A stretch of DNA of 64,000 nt from assembly GCA_008828725.1 (NCBI GenBank), contig MEHQ01001610.1:109589-173588 (forward strand). Reading direction: 5' to 3'. The stretch's first letter is position 1; each line of letters starts with the position of its first letter. Below, piece after piece: positions 30,401-39,930 of the stretch. The notes below the pieces were generated by a model, which saw nothing but the letters and a program-made list of their open reading frames with translations, had not been told where the DNA came from and made no database searches. The position numbers were made by a program, and so were the translations under genes. Origin of the DNA: Saccharina japonica (Eukaryota; Sar; Phaeophyceae; Laminariales; Laminariaceae).

Positions 30401-33400
30401 CGTGCATTCTGAGGGCCTACGTACGTTACACATTGTTTTGATTTTCCGTGCCGTCCTGTTTACCATGTCTCCACCGGAATTAAATGGAGCTTGCTCACAA
30501 CCCGTTGCTGCTGTGGTTATTGGTTTAGAACCCTGTTACACTAGCGGTACGTACATAGGAAGAGCTTTGGAGCCTGAGCGTGTAGTAGCGAGCGGTATCA
30601 CGATTACGATGTATCATGGAACTAAAGCTGGTTTATTAACCGTGACAGCAGCAGTAGTTGCTTGTCCTTATACCGCTGCAGGAGTATTTCCTAATCGTGA
30701 CCAATAGACACTACCTAGCGTTCCAGCAAGCCGTTTTGGCGCGCGGGGGCTTGACGAGCCCTGCAAAAGTTCAGCAAAAAACCATACATGGCGAGGAGAG
30801 TCGGACAAGAGAAAGACAACAAACAACGTATTTTATTCAAACATGGGGAGAGGTGGGGCGCAAACATCTCGAGATAAACGAAGCAATGAGGCACAGCAAA
30901 GAACGTAGCAAAGACCATAGCTTGGCGTCGATTCCACGTTGAGCATAACATACTATATACCTCAATAGATGTTACCCTTGACTCAATGTCCCGCTGGTTG
31001 TGTTCTTCCTTCGTGCGGCTTTACTCGCCTTGCAGGAACCGACAGCACCCGGTGGTGCAGGCACGGAAGCAGGTGCTCAAGCGCGAGCAAACCGTACGAA
31101 ACAAGAGCATCTGCCGACAAGCCAAGGACCGGGTAAGAAAAACGTCGCGCAACTACTCTAATTAAAATGCTTTGCCGAACTATCGGCAATAGTTAGCCGG
31201 CGACTTACTGCAGTCAGCCCTGCAAAAGCACGTCAGCTGGTATTCTTAGCTGTTGCAGTGTTCACTCGCTGAATATTTCATGCACACACTATATGAACAC
31301 TAGTGCTGTGACACGCACCGAGCGCAACAGGGACCTGGGACGTATGCATTTTGCATTTCGTTTGTGTGTGGCAGCGTTGCAGCACTCCACGTGTATAGCA
31401 AGCACGCGACCCTAAGTACGTTGGTTGTAATCCAACGTAAACTTGGGTGGTGAAATGTTGCACTGGTGCAAATATTTCGTCAGAATTGCACGCGTGAGGG
31501 GAAACCATCCGTCCGAGGCTAATGTGCAGATATGCCGCACACTCATTTCCAAGCTCGACAACGTTTGTTTACGTAGGCGAAACAAAAACATGTGCAAAAT
31601 ATTCGGTCCGTTTTGCCCCAGGACAGAGAGAGAGAGATGTTTCGGGGTATTTTTCGCCGGAGACGAAACATTTTGCGATTCCTTTTTTTGATGGGCCATG
31701 CTGCTCGGCATGTGTATGACAAACGTTTGATCTGTGGCACAAACAAGCTGTAGTGTTTGGAGATTTCGCTTGAAAAATATTTCGCCTTTTCTGCTCAGCC
31801 TGAGAACGAAACAGGGTTCAAAAACCTGAAGAAAACAAAAAACGGTACGTACAGAGGGAAGGATAGGATAGAAGCAATGATCATTTCACCGCTTTTAATA
31901 TACGTGCAACACATTACCGTATAGCTTGGTGTCAGTATGTATGCACGCTGCATGGAATTCCAAGCCAATCTGGCGCTCGAACCGCTACGACAATAGACAC
32001 GGTAAGCGAAGCGGGTAGGCCGCACATGTCGAGTTTATGAATGCGTCTATATCTAGCGTTTGGTCCTACGCGGGCAGCGTCCTCCGGCGGCTCTCAAGGG
32101 AGCTCTGCCGCGGCCCCCCAGGGGCTCGACGGGGGCCCTCCGGAGGGCCTCCGGGGGGGCAGCGGCGGCATTCCGGGAGACCCTGGAGGGGGCGTACACC
32201 TTGCCTCCGGCTCGTGACCCGAGGGTGGCACCACACAACCCCATTGCCTAATTGCAGTCCTGCCCTGGTAGCTGGAACTGAAGCGAGCCCAAGCCCAAGA
32301 GGACACACCGCGCTTGATATCGCTGCTGCGACATGGTCCTTTACCGGGAAACTAAAAGTGAGGAAACGCTGTTTTTTTTGTTTGTCTTGTCGTCGTTTTC
32401 GTCCTCGCGATCGATCGTGGCCTCCTCGCCTTTTGCAGCGCGAAGTTCGCCGGCAGATGAATCTTGATGAACGGGCGCAAATCATCTATAAAGCAGCGCA
32501 AGCGGAGGAAGAGGCGGAGGCGAAGGTATAATGCACGCAGACAGGAATAGCGCCTGTCTGCAGACATTCGAACGCATGATATATATATATATATATATAA
32601 ATATCTTCGCACGCGGGTTGGTCTTCTTGGTTGGCCCTTCAGCGACATCCTCTTGCGATCATCACCTACTGCTCGTTGCAGGTTGTATATATGTAAGGTT
32701 TGGTGTTCCGATTGGTGATGTACGAGCGTACCTCGATGCTTTAGATCTACACTCGGCGTACTCGTAGAGCCTTATTTTTTTTTTAGTTTTTTTTTCGATC
32801 GCTTTTTCTTTCCAGCCTCAAAACTGGTGGGAGCTTTTATCCTCAGCGACCTGATTTATTGGTTTGTTGCGATTTAATGTTGTTACCCCTCGCGCTGCTG
32901 TGAGAGTATTAATAGTGCATTCCGATTGTCATGTGTGTGTTCTAATACCAGGTATATACGTATAAGGGCCATATCTTATGTTATCAAAAACCATTTTCGT
33001 CCTAAATTTATTGATGTTTCATGTTTTCTTTCCCTGCTTGTTTGGTTTTGTCCTGATTTTCCTGTTTTGTTTGTTTTTGTCCTGATTTTCCTGATACGTT
33101 TTTTTTTTTTTTTCCTGAGTTTCTTTTTGGTTTGTTTTTGTCCTGATTTTCCTGTTCTGTCTGTTTTTGTCCTGATTTCCAGTTTGTTTGTTCGTTTTGT
33201 TTTTGTACCGATTCTGCTCATACGTTTTCCTATCATACGTACAAGAAGAAGGATGCTATCTACGTACTCGTGAAACTTCCTGTTTTTTGTTGCCCTCTTT
33301 TTTAAGCTTCCTGATTAAAGAAAAATGTTTTCTGTTTTTCTTTTTCCTTCCTATTTTTCTTGAAACGAAATGGAGAAAAATCAATAAAAACAGTTATTCT

Positions 33401-33735
33401 AAGTACCGACCCTTATATAGTCACCTCAGTCCACGGAACGCCCTCCCGTACGTACCTCATCCATGGTGACACCTATACCTGCTCCGTGGATTGCCTCACA
33501 GGCTGCACCAAAAAAATGTGTATTTATCTCTTTGCTCGTCCTACTCTCGCCTCTAACCGTCCCCCCTCCCCTCCCCTCCCCTCCCACCCTTCCCCGCTTG
33601 CTTCCACTCTGGCGTTTTTTTTTTGTTTTTTTTTTATTGTTAGCGCAACGCTCGTGGGGAAGGCGCAGGTGCTGGACAACAGGAAGACCAGGCCATCGCC
33701 CAGCCTGCCCCAGGCCCTCCCACAGGTGAGGGCCG

Positions 33736-33768
<33 letters not shown>

Positions 33769-36063
33769 CTTGCCTGCCTGCCTGCCTCTGATGCGTTTTT
33801 TCAAGTCCGCGTATATTTGATGCTACAATAGTAGAGGTATGAGCCGGCCCGACCCGAGTTGAGCACCAACTATTAACAGTTAGTAACCGGATTACCAGTT
33901 ATGGATAGTTAGTTGGTTCCCGGAGGTGCCGCGCATCCGGTTTATTGGGTTTCCACAGTTGTAGGAAGGATTGTTGAATACGGGATACATTACATTGTTT
34001 CACAGATGCTCCGAGTACCTTGGAGTAAAGTAAGGAGTATTGGAGGTGAAATACTTCAGGCACTTCGTGTACTCGGAGTATTTCGGGCTTCGATACTCCG
34101 GGATACTGCTCGTACTCGGAGTATTTCGGGTATGAACACTCTCGATACTGCTTGTACTCGGAGTATTTCGGGGTCCGGGATACTGCTCGTACTCGGAGTA
34201 TTTCGGGTATGAACACTCTCGATACTGCTTGTACTCGGAGTATCTCAGGGTCCGATACTGCGGGTACTCCTTGTACTCCGAGTATTTGGGGCTTCAGTAC
34301 TGCTCATACTCCAAGTACTCCGAGTATTGAGGCCGCCAGTACTCAAATACTCTGAAGTACTCGGAGTACGAAATATACTCGATACTCGGAGTATACTCGG
34401 AGTGTGAAGTACGTTAGGAGCATATTTGCATATTTTTAAAGACTCGGCCGTCATTCCTCCCAGATTCTGGGAGCGCGCGACTGGCGTTTATAGCCTTTCA
34501 AAATTCACAGATGCTCCCATTACCTGCGAGTGTAATTCGAGTATTTTAGAGAAAAAAATACTCCAGGTACTTTGTGTACTCGCAATATTTCGGTGTTTGA
34601 TACTCTCGATACTCGGAGTACTCCGAGTAAGTTAGATGTTTGTACTCCGAGTACTGCTTGTACTCGAGTATAAGTACTGCCCATACTCCCAGTACTCGGA
34701 GTATTTGGGCCTTCAGTGCTGCTCATACTCCAAGTACTCCGAGTATTTAGACCACCAGTACTCTAATACTCTCAGTACTCGGAGTACGAAAAATACTCGA
34801 TACTCCGAGTATACTCGGAGTATCGAGTATACTCGGAGCATCGGTGCATTGTTTCTTGTGCACTAGCCACAAATAGGTATACCTACGCCTTTTGAGCCAT
34901 TTATAGGTACACGGCGTATTGTACCCCGGCTCACAGCTATACCGCTCTGTCCCAAAATATAAAGATCTTTCGTACAGCAATATTCAATGTAAACGTTACT
35001 TATATTTTGGGACATAGTGGTGTATCACCCGGGTGATAAAGATAGCACACCCCCCTCGGGCGAATTATTTTTCCAAGCTAGCTTTTCTCTTCAACAACGA
35101 CGGAGAGGAAGATTGTATGCGCCGAGCGATGCTCGGTGCGCCTATTATATGGAAAGGTCGTATTGTATCGTATCGTATCGTATCGTATCGTATCGTATCG
35201 TATCGTATCGTAACAAAACAAAAAGCACATGAGGAGCAGGTGAAGCAGCCCCCCCCCCCCCCAAAAAAAAAACCCATCCCTGCTTGCTTGTCGCGCCTAC
35301 GAATTGCCTCTCTGCCATCGCTGCATTTCAGCCGAGGCATCGGGTAGGGTATCGGGTCGCGTGACAAGGGGCGCTACCAGGAGCGGACGCGCAGTCCTGG
35401 AAGGCCGCTACGACAACCTGCACACCCTCGATGACTACCATGCGATTATCAGAAAAATGAAGAGTAGTTCTAAAGGTGAGCAACGTCTTGCACCATCGTT
35501 AGCCTTGTTTCTTGTTACCATCCCCGTGACACATTTATCCATGCAGCCTGAGCGTCAACAGTGTCAACAATCCAAAACGCGTTGAAAGAGCAGAAAGTCA
35601 AGACATCGTCCATCCATGGAATATGTCATACACTGCGGCCGTTCTAATTCGCTTGATCAAATGCTCTTCGAAAGCGTGATGGTAATTATTATTGCACCTC
35701 ATACAGAGTACCATGAAAGGGCTGACACAATGTGCATCTATTAATAGATATGTTATTGAAATGTTTCTTTGTTGAGGCAGAGGTTTAGTCTGAACTGCTA
35801 CTCGCAGTGGGGGTGAGTAAAACGTTTGGTGTGTTCGTGCTTGTATTTGTAGGAGACGACGAAGCAAAAAGCTCATTATAATTCCGGACATTAACTACGT
35901 CGTTTCACCTCCGGGGCGCACAAAGATGAAACCCAGGTGACGATGTTTATAGCGCACCTTAGCCTGTGTACATTTCAGTGGCCACAACCCAGAATACCGC
36001 AAAGTGCTCTCGCCGCCATCACGACCATCACGACCATCACCGCAACGCGCAGTCCCCGGATAA
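27412..36063 (+). CDS. gene A: spliced, unidentified acidic/basic low-complexity protein
   Basis: Proposed exons: 27412-27442, 28202-28231, 29468-29904, 30289-30353, 31036-31132, 32439-32525, 33644-33725, 35332-35475, 35553-35596, 35781-35812, 35853-35936, 35979-36063. Joined, they give 1,218 nt, 405 codons plus TAA. Every junction keeps frame, and no junction codon is a stop. Residues about 21-166 are Gly/Ala then Glu-rich, with a run of some 14 Glu and an Asp-rich end (PDDDSDDDIDNG). About 167-250 is charged and probably helical (REVAAARDAYIARLRGEEAT, REVRRQMNLDERAQIIYKAA). A Gly/Pro-rich stretch, a basic segment (YDNLHTLDDYHAIIRKMKSS) and a basic Ser/Pro tail follow. No signal peptide or membrane segment is visible. 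Composition suggests a nuclear protein, which is inference. No family recognised. The first two exons and the 3' end are the weakest parts. Confidence 0.6.
27828..27912. mobile_element. Stowaway-like MITE copy b
   Basis: TACCAATATGTGCGGAATTG at the left and, inverted at the right, CCTTATATTTACGGACAGAG followed by TGGTA. Lies inside intron 1 of gene A. Confidence 0.6.
28202..28231 (+). other. gene A candidate exon 2 (30 nt)
   Basis: Acceptor TTCGCACAG, donor ACG|GTGAAA. As a 30-nt cassette it keeps frame (GSRNPNAFQD). A second AG four bases in (GGCAG|CC) would give AEIQTLFRT instead but would break the phase to the next exon. Exon 1 could also splice directly to 29468. Confidence 0.35.
28528..28853. 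repeat. ~325-bp hairpin with foldback element ends
   Basis: Left arm ACTTCTGATGTACGAACGAT ... GCAGGTGAGCATAGTAAATA is inverted at the right (TTTACTATGCTCACCTGCAA ... ATCGTTCGTACATCAGAAGT). The inner part (AACCCCAGATATTTACCTAT and TTTTTACTAAAA) is present twice on the left and once inverted on the right. CATAGTAAATAGGACC marks the inner element (28576-28805). Lies in an intron of gene A. Confidence 0.9.
29164..29209 (+). other. possible alternative exon near gene A
   Basis: After CTGCGACAG an ATG at about 29164 opens MSSAATVTAKERSKT before a donor-like GCG|GTGGGT. Its phases do not fit between exons 2 and 3 of the proposed model. It could be an alternative first exon or chance. Confidence 0.2.
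29468..29904 (+). other. gene A exon 3 (large acidic exon)
   Basis: A long polypyrimidine tract (29341-29455) leads to tandem acceptors AAG|CAG| (29467 or 29470), which differ by one codon. It encodes VAAAAGLGAPVSEGQRDGEQ, a Gly-rich stretch, a poly-Glu run (29695-29742), then CGAEYRPTPVPPPPAGG and an Asp-rich end. The best in-phase donor is CAG|GCAAGA at 29905, a GC-AG intron. A GT at 29893 is also in phase but a poorer match. Confidence 0.6.
30042..30128. repeat. 24-bp tandem duplication
   Basis: AAAACCAACGCCGACGTTCG occurs twice in a row within an intron of gene A. Confidence 0.8.
30289..30353 (+). other. gene A exon 4
   Basis: Acceptor CCTCCCACTCCCTTGCAG, donor ATCAG|GTGCGG. Encodes REVAAARDAYIARLRGEEAT-I plus two nucleotides, a strongly helical charged segment. 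Confidence 0.7.
31036..31132 (+). other. gene A exon 5
   Basis: Acceptor TTTACTCGCCTTGCAG, donor CCGG|GTAAGA. In the phase left by exon 4 it reads NRQHPVVQARKQVLKREQ then SICRQAKDR with no stop, and is basic. Confidence 0.7.
31440..31800. other. intronic spacer with FT-rich ORF debris
   Basis: Within an intron of gene A; short ORFs on both strands but no conserved text. Holds (GA)n at 31624-31640 and several near-palindromic GCGAAA/TTTCGC motifs. Confidence 0.4.
32085..32250. other. GC-rich block in intron
   Basis: About 165 bp dominated by G and C with GGGGGCCCTCCGGAGGGCCT self-complementary motifs. Open in several frames on both strands, as expected of base composition, so not called as coding. 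Confidence 0.5.
32439..32525 (+). other. gene A exon 6
   Basis: Acceptor CTCCTCGCCTTTTGCAG, donor AAG|GTATAA. Encodes REVRRQMNLDERAQIIYKAA then QAEEEAEAK, 29 codons, phase 0 at both ends. Confidence 0.75.
33010..33200. repeat. TTTTGTCCTGATTTTCCTG minisatellite
   Basis: About six degenerate ~30-bp units (TTTGTTTTTGTCCTGATTTT) in an intron of gene A. Confidence 0.85.
33644..33725 (+). other. gene A exon 7
   Basis: A T-rich tract (33614-33640) precedes acceptor TTAG; donor CACAG|GTGAGG. Encodes RNARGEGAGAGQQEDQAIAQ then PAPGPPT plus one nucleotide. A CTGC tetranucleotide run follows in the intron (33738-33785). Confidence 0.7.
34010..34850. repeat. self-complementary TACTCGGAGTA minisatellite
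   Basis: Dozens of TACTCGGAGTATTTCGGG-type units in irregular array, with longer units (GGTATGAACACTCTCGATAC) repeated at 34130 and 34207. TACTCGGAGTA and TACTCCGAGTA are near-palindromes, so either strand can fold into many hairpins. Entirely inside the intron before exon 8 of gene A. Confidence 0.9.
34940..35024. mobile_element. Stowaway-like MITE copy c (best preserved)
   Basis: TA, then CTCTGTCCCAAAATATAA near the left end and its inverse TTATATTTTGGGACATAG near the right end, then TA. About 85 bp. The GTCCCAAAATATAA end closely resembles Stowaway-type Tc1/mariner MITE ends. Confidence 0.75.
35161..35211. repeat. (TATCG)n microsatellite
   Basis: About ten uninterrupted copies of the pentanucleotide GTATC/TATCG. 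Confidence 0.95.
35332..35475 (+). other. gene A exon 8
   Basis: Acceptor CATCGCTGCATTTCAG, donor AAAG|GTGAGC. In phase 1 it encodes AEASGRVSGRVTRGATRSGR, AVLEGRYDNLHTLDDYHAII then RKMKSSSK, 48 codons. Confidence 0.75.
35553..35596 (+). other. gene A exon 9 (44 nt)
   Basis: Acceptor CCTGAG|CG (the upstream GCAG at 35546 would put a TGA in frame), donor GAAA|GTCAAG. Encodes STVSTIQNALKEQK. The splice sites are weaker than those of its neighbours. Confidence 0.5.
35781..35812 (+). other. gene A exon 10 (32 nt)
   Basis: Acceptor TTGTTGAGGCAG, excellent donor GG|GTGAGTAA. Encodes RFSLNCYSQW plus two nucleotides, which supply the phase exon 11 requires. Confidence 0.55.
35853..35936 (+). other. 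gene A exon 11
   Basis: Acceptor CTTGTATTTGTAG, donor CCCAG|GTGACG. Only one frame is open: RRRSKKLIIIPDINYVVSPP then GRTKMKP. That is the frame delivered by exon 10. Confidence 0.65.
35979..36063 (+). other. gene A terminal exon (proposed)
   Basis: Acceptor CCTGTGTACATTTCAG. In phase it reads SGHNPEYRKVLSPPSRPSRP then SPQRAVPG and TAA at 36061-36063. A strong donor (AACAG|GTAATA at 36124) lies 60 bp past this stop, so the exon may really continue to 36123 in another frame or as an alternative transcript. Confidence 0.5.
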
Positions 36064-36254
36064 CCTCGGTAGCTCCCAAAATATTCTCGATCGGTTTCAA
36101 TTCAATTTGTATATGGTGAACAGGTAATACAATACTGTGTCTATGTTATTGATAGACTTCATTCACCATTTTCGACTTCAACCAGACCATCCATGCGTGA
36201 AACCCCCTTTATTAATCGTAGACCCTTCCGAACTACACGGTTAAACGTTTCTGG

Positions 36255-36475
36255 ACAAGCACAATAACACCGCTCCCCCTCCATCCCGCCTCGAAAAGAA
36301 GTTCTTTGTAGGATGCAGCTCACCTTTCATGCGACTCGACGGCGCCTCGCGCCAATGTCTGCTTGGTCGATGAAAACCTGACGTGCTCCGTTCCAGCATT
36401 CCAGAGATACGAGGGTTTATGGTCATACGACTACGGCCATGCATGACGTGGGTACACCCCCCCCCCCCCCCCCCG
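36255..36475 (-). mobile_element. G-tract element, minus strand
   Basis: Reverse complement of the G-tract family: GGTCATACGACTACGGCCAT, GCATGACGTGGGTACACC and a run of C (36459-36474), with GATGCAGCTCACCTTTCATG at the far end. Sits just before the acceptor of the 36527 ORF, and its C-run contributes to that polypyrimidine tract. Confidence 0.75.
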
Positions 36476-36526
36476 CTTCCCTTCCCGTGCCACCCTCACC
36501 TGCTCTCAAAACGCTTCTCGGTTCTC

Positions 36527-37498
36527 CCAGACCATCCAGCGAATGTGCCGAGGACGCTGATAGATGACCAGGCGCAGTCCGATCTCTTTGAGATAACCAA
36601 CGGCGCCAAGGGCAGGGAAACTGGGGACACGGCTTTGGCGTGGGCTATTAAGGCAGCAGCGGCCGGGATGATCGACCGCGACTACACTCGCGATTCCCGG
36701 CGGAATGCTACCCGTGCCAGCAACGGCGCGGCCGGCAGTGGTACCGACAGCGACTACCCAGGCAGCGAATTCTGGGACAGTGACGGCTGGGACAGTGACT
36801 GCTGGGGCGGTGACGGCGGCTGCGGCGGCTGCGGCGGCCGTGACAGCTGCTGTCACTGTGGCCGTGGCCGTGGAGCCAGTGGTGGTGGGGGTAGCAGTGG
36901 TGGTGGCGGTAGCAGTGGCAGTGGTGTTTGGGGAGGCAGTGCCAGTGGTGGCAGTGGTGGGGGAGGCAGTGGCAGTGGTGGTGGGGGTAGCAGTGACAGT
37001 GGGAGAGGCAGTGAAGACACTTCATCACCCCGAGCGAGCCACAGTGCGGGTGGCATGAAGCGCGCCGCTGACAACGTCACGGAGCGTGGGGGCTCACCCT
37101 CCAAACGAGCTAGAAGAGGCGCCAGAGGTGGCGGCGGTGGCGGTGGTGGTGGACCCCCTGCCTCCTCTCGTGGCAACCCCGGAAAGAAGCGTTCCCGCGC
37201 CACTACTTACGAGGAGGAGGAGGAGGAGGAGGAGGAGGAAGAGGAAGAGGAGGAAACGGCAGAGGCAGAGGCGAAGCGAATTCGAGGAAACGACGGTACC
37301 GCTATCGCTGTCGAGCGGTCTGTTTCTCCCGACCTCATCCCTCAGCCGAACGAGGACGGTCTTCTTGGTGGCGTCGTCAGCAGCAGCAGCAGCAGCAGCA
37401 GCGACAACATCGCCGGTGCGGACACCGAGTCTCCGGCGGACGTTGGGGGCTCCCCCCCGCACCCGGGGCCTTCCCCGTCGCCGGCCGCCCCTCCCTGA
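36527..37498 (+). CDS. Gly/Glu-rich ORF, possible alternative last exon of gene A
   Basis: Open from a strong acceptor (TTCTCGGTTCTCCCAG at 36511-36526) to TGA at 37496-37498, about 323 codons. Begins HPANVPRTLIDDQAQSDLFE then ITNGAKGRETGDTALAWAIK, which looks like real protein. Ser/Gly and Cys-rich repeats follow, a basic SPSKRARRGARGG segment that could be a nuclear localisation signal, a run of about 15 Glu, and an acidic Ser-rich end. Other frames are also open in the repeats, so coding evidence rests on the two ends. It needs phase 1 at the acceptor, but gene A exon 11 leaves phase 2. Internal AGs (such as CCGAG|G near 36553) or a weak donor near 36091 could reconcile this. It may also be a separate gene. 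Confidence 0.4.
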   Translation, partial: PDHPANVPRTLIDDQAQSDLFEITNGAKGRETGDTALAWAIKAAAAGMIDRDYTRDSRRNATRASNGAAGSGTDSDYPGSEFWDSDGWDSDCWGGDGGCGGCGGRDSCCHCGRGRGASGGGGSSGGGGSSGSGVWGGSASGGSGGGGSGSGGGGSSDSGRGSEDTSSPRASHSAGGMKRAADNVTERGGSPSKRARRGARGGGGGGGGGPPASSRGNPGKKRSRATTYEEEEEEEEEEEEEEETAEAEAKRIRGNDGTAIAVERSVSPDLIPQPNEDGLLGGVVSSSSSSSSDNIAGADTESPADVGGSPPHPGPSPSPAAPP

Positions 37499-38281
37499 AG
37501 CTCCTCTCCCTTCGCCGCCGCACCCACCCTGCCGCCGCGGTCGTCTGACTAAGGATAATCATCAGCCCCAAGTAGACGGTATTGGGCGGTGCGGTGGACT
37601 CCCTCCTCAGCGTTGTAGATAGCAATATATCGCGGTTGGAGTTCACGTTGGCGTAGCTTGACGTGTGATGGTTCAGGTGGTGGTGTTGGTGGTGATGGTG
37701 TTGGTGGTGGGGGTGGGGGTGGTTGTAGGATAATAAGGGATTCAGGGTAAGATGCCGTGGGTGTAGCGAGGGAGAGGTATAATACATCGCGACTGCCTCA
37801 CACTAGAGCTGCAGGTGCGAAGTGTGAGATAACCTAGGCCGGTGAAAGCCAGGAAGCGAGAAGATATAACATACCACGGAGTCGCTACTGTACCGAGTGT
37901 ACTTGGGGCAACACAGACATTAATAGAACAAAAGGAGGAGTTTTGTGGGGGTATACCGTACATTGGCGTTACAAGTGAAGTACATAGAGGTTACACGTCG
38001 ATGCTGAGGACGGTTACTACCGCCGGCAATACACGCTATTCATAGAGACGAAGCGCCACAGGCGACCTTTGGTGGTACCCCTACAATACGTGGTCTTACC
38101 CGGGTGGCGGTCTTTGGAAGGCTGTGCGGCCATTGGCAGGGTGTCATACCTCCCAATCCGGCGTGTGTTGCTGATCGTCTATTTACAAGTTTTTTGTATC
38201 GCCACACTCCCCGTAGATATACCATATCACTGCACTATTCTCCGTATCCCCGTGTTTGTTTTTCACTGGCGAGAACGTGGT
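37499..38281. other. no gene seen
   Basis: Spacer with a (GGTGGTGTT)n-like run at 37675-37725. No conserved coding text or splice chain noticed. Confidence 0.5.
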
Positions 38282-38372
38282 GGAGGGGGGGGGGGCGTGC
38301 TCATTTGTTGCTTGCCTTAGTCATTTGACTTGACCACGCATTCCTTTCGAGACGGAGCACCGCGGGGGGGAT
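38282..38372. mobile_element. G-tract element, divergent ~90-bp subfamily
   Basis: G-run, CTCATTTGTTGCTTGCCTTA, GTCATTTGACTTGACCACGC, ATTCCTTTCGAGACGGAGC, G-run. An inverted copy is at 55390-55478. Block order and spacing follow the main G-tract family. Confidence 0.7.
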
Positions 38373-39930
38373 ATTTCCGGTGGTGTAATGCTGGACCCAG
38401 CCCCTCTGTCATTGAATCGACACAAGGTTTTGTCGGCAGATCCGGCCTGGCAAATACATAGAAAGGCTGGGTTTGTGGTAGAGTTACTGTAGTTCAACAA
38501 GGCCAGTTCGCCTGGAACACCGCGTGTCCGCTTCGTCCAGCTGGTACGCTGATTTTGATTCGAAAACGAAGTGGGAGTGGAGATGGATCGTCGACGACCG
38601 GGACGGGGCTTGGTTGGACCCTTCCCGCGCAATAATGGTTGTTTTTTCGAGACCCTGAGGGGAGAAGCCCTGTGGTACGAGAGGTTTTTTGTTTTATTTG
38701 CACTACAAATTAGGGTATTCCACGCACTAAATCAGGGTGGGAAGCTTCTGGGACTGGGTGGCGATAGAGTTGGTGAGAGGGGGGACAATGCCGAGTAGAG
38801 TCGGGGGCTAGAGGATCTCTGCGACCGTTCTGTAGCCGCACCGGGATGGGACCGATCTGGCGCTCTCGAGAACTACGGATCACCCATCCTCCCTTCCCCA
38901 GAGGCTTCAACCCAATTAGAATTGTACCCTCCGTTTTGAGGGGAAATTACTAGGAATTAAAGTGGGGTACGTCTTGCCTTTGTGTGTAAGGGTTAGTGCA
39001 CCCGCTACTATGGCCTTTAGGGCACATCAATTCGGTTGCTTGCTCGGTTGCTTGAGTCTTGTGGCAGAATATGCCTGTCAATGGTTTTGAGATCGACGTG
39101 GGATGAGTGTGATGGTGTTTGCCGAGATTGGTCAGGCGGAAGTTAGGCGCAAGCAAGTGATGACAGGCCCGAATGGAGTCGATTTGGAGGTCAGCGTGGA
39201 TTCACTCGGAAGCCAAGGGCGGGAGGGGCGGGAGGAGTGGTGTCAGTGCGTGCGTGCTACTCGTTGTTGATATTTTCGCCATTTCGTTTCTCCATGCGTG
39301 TGCCTGGTCAAGCTGTTCGAGGCAGCGCTTTCGCCAGTTGTAAACATTTTCTCGTTTTCTTGCGAGAAAAAGGGCGGCACCCAAAATAACAACGCGGCAC
39401 CTACCTGGTGGTCAGTAGCGTGAAGTTGCAGGGCAGCGTGATGCAACAGCTTTAGCCTGTACAGCCTCGCCATCGAGCAGCGCTCGTCGTGTTTCTTTAC
39501 GTTGGTCGAACTATTACATGTAGTCGAGCGATAGGTCACCTGTGTCGTTTATTGGCGCTTGCAGGGTACAATACAGTTCGGTAAACTGCCGTAACTATCG
39601 TGGGACCCCCCCCCCCTTATGTTTTGTTAGGTTAGATGTTCCCTACCCTCATGTAGAGTTCGTGTGCCTGTTCGTGGCCACGGCACTAGATTCTTGTAAT
39701 TGAAAATTAGGAAGCGGAAACACAATTTTGAGGAGGGGGGGGATTATACCCAGGGGGGGGAGGGGGGGGTACAGCAAGCTCGACCGTCCATAAATTGCGC
39801 CAGGCGGCGATATTAACAGGGACAGGAGGTAACGTTTATCACATCCTTGATAAAGTTGGGAACTCCACCGATACACGCTACGTACATAGAAAAGAAACAG
39901 AGGTCGGAAGGGATGGGAATGGAAGGAGTA
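38373..39930. other. no gene seen
   Basis: No repeats of note and no convincing coding frame. One 75-codon plus-strand ORF (38571-38798) has unremarkable composition and no recognisable motif. Confidence 0.45.

Noticed and set aside
32053-32306. Overlapping ORFs in a GC-rich block on both strands
   Set aside because: Open only because of base composition; the block is inside an intron of gene A and matches nothing recognised.
36705-37622. Additional long ORFs in other frames and on the minus strand under the Gly/Glu-rich ORF
   Set aside because: Low-complexity GGT/GGA repeats keep several frames open. Only one frame has protein-like sequence at both ends and a strong acceptor.
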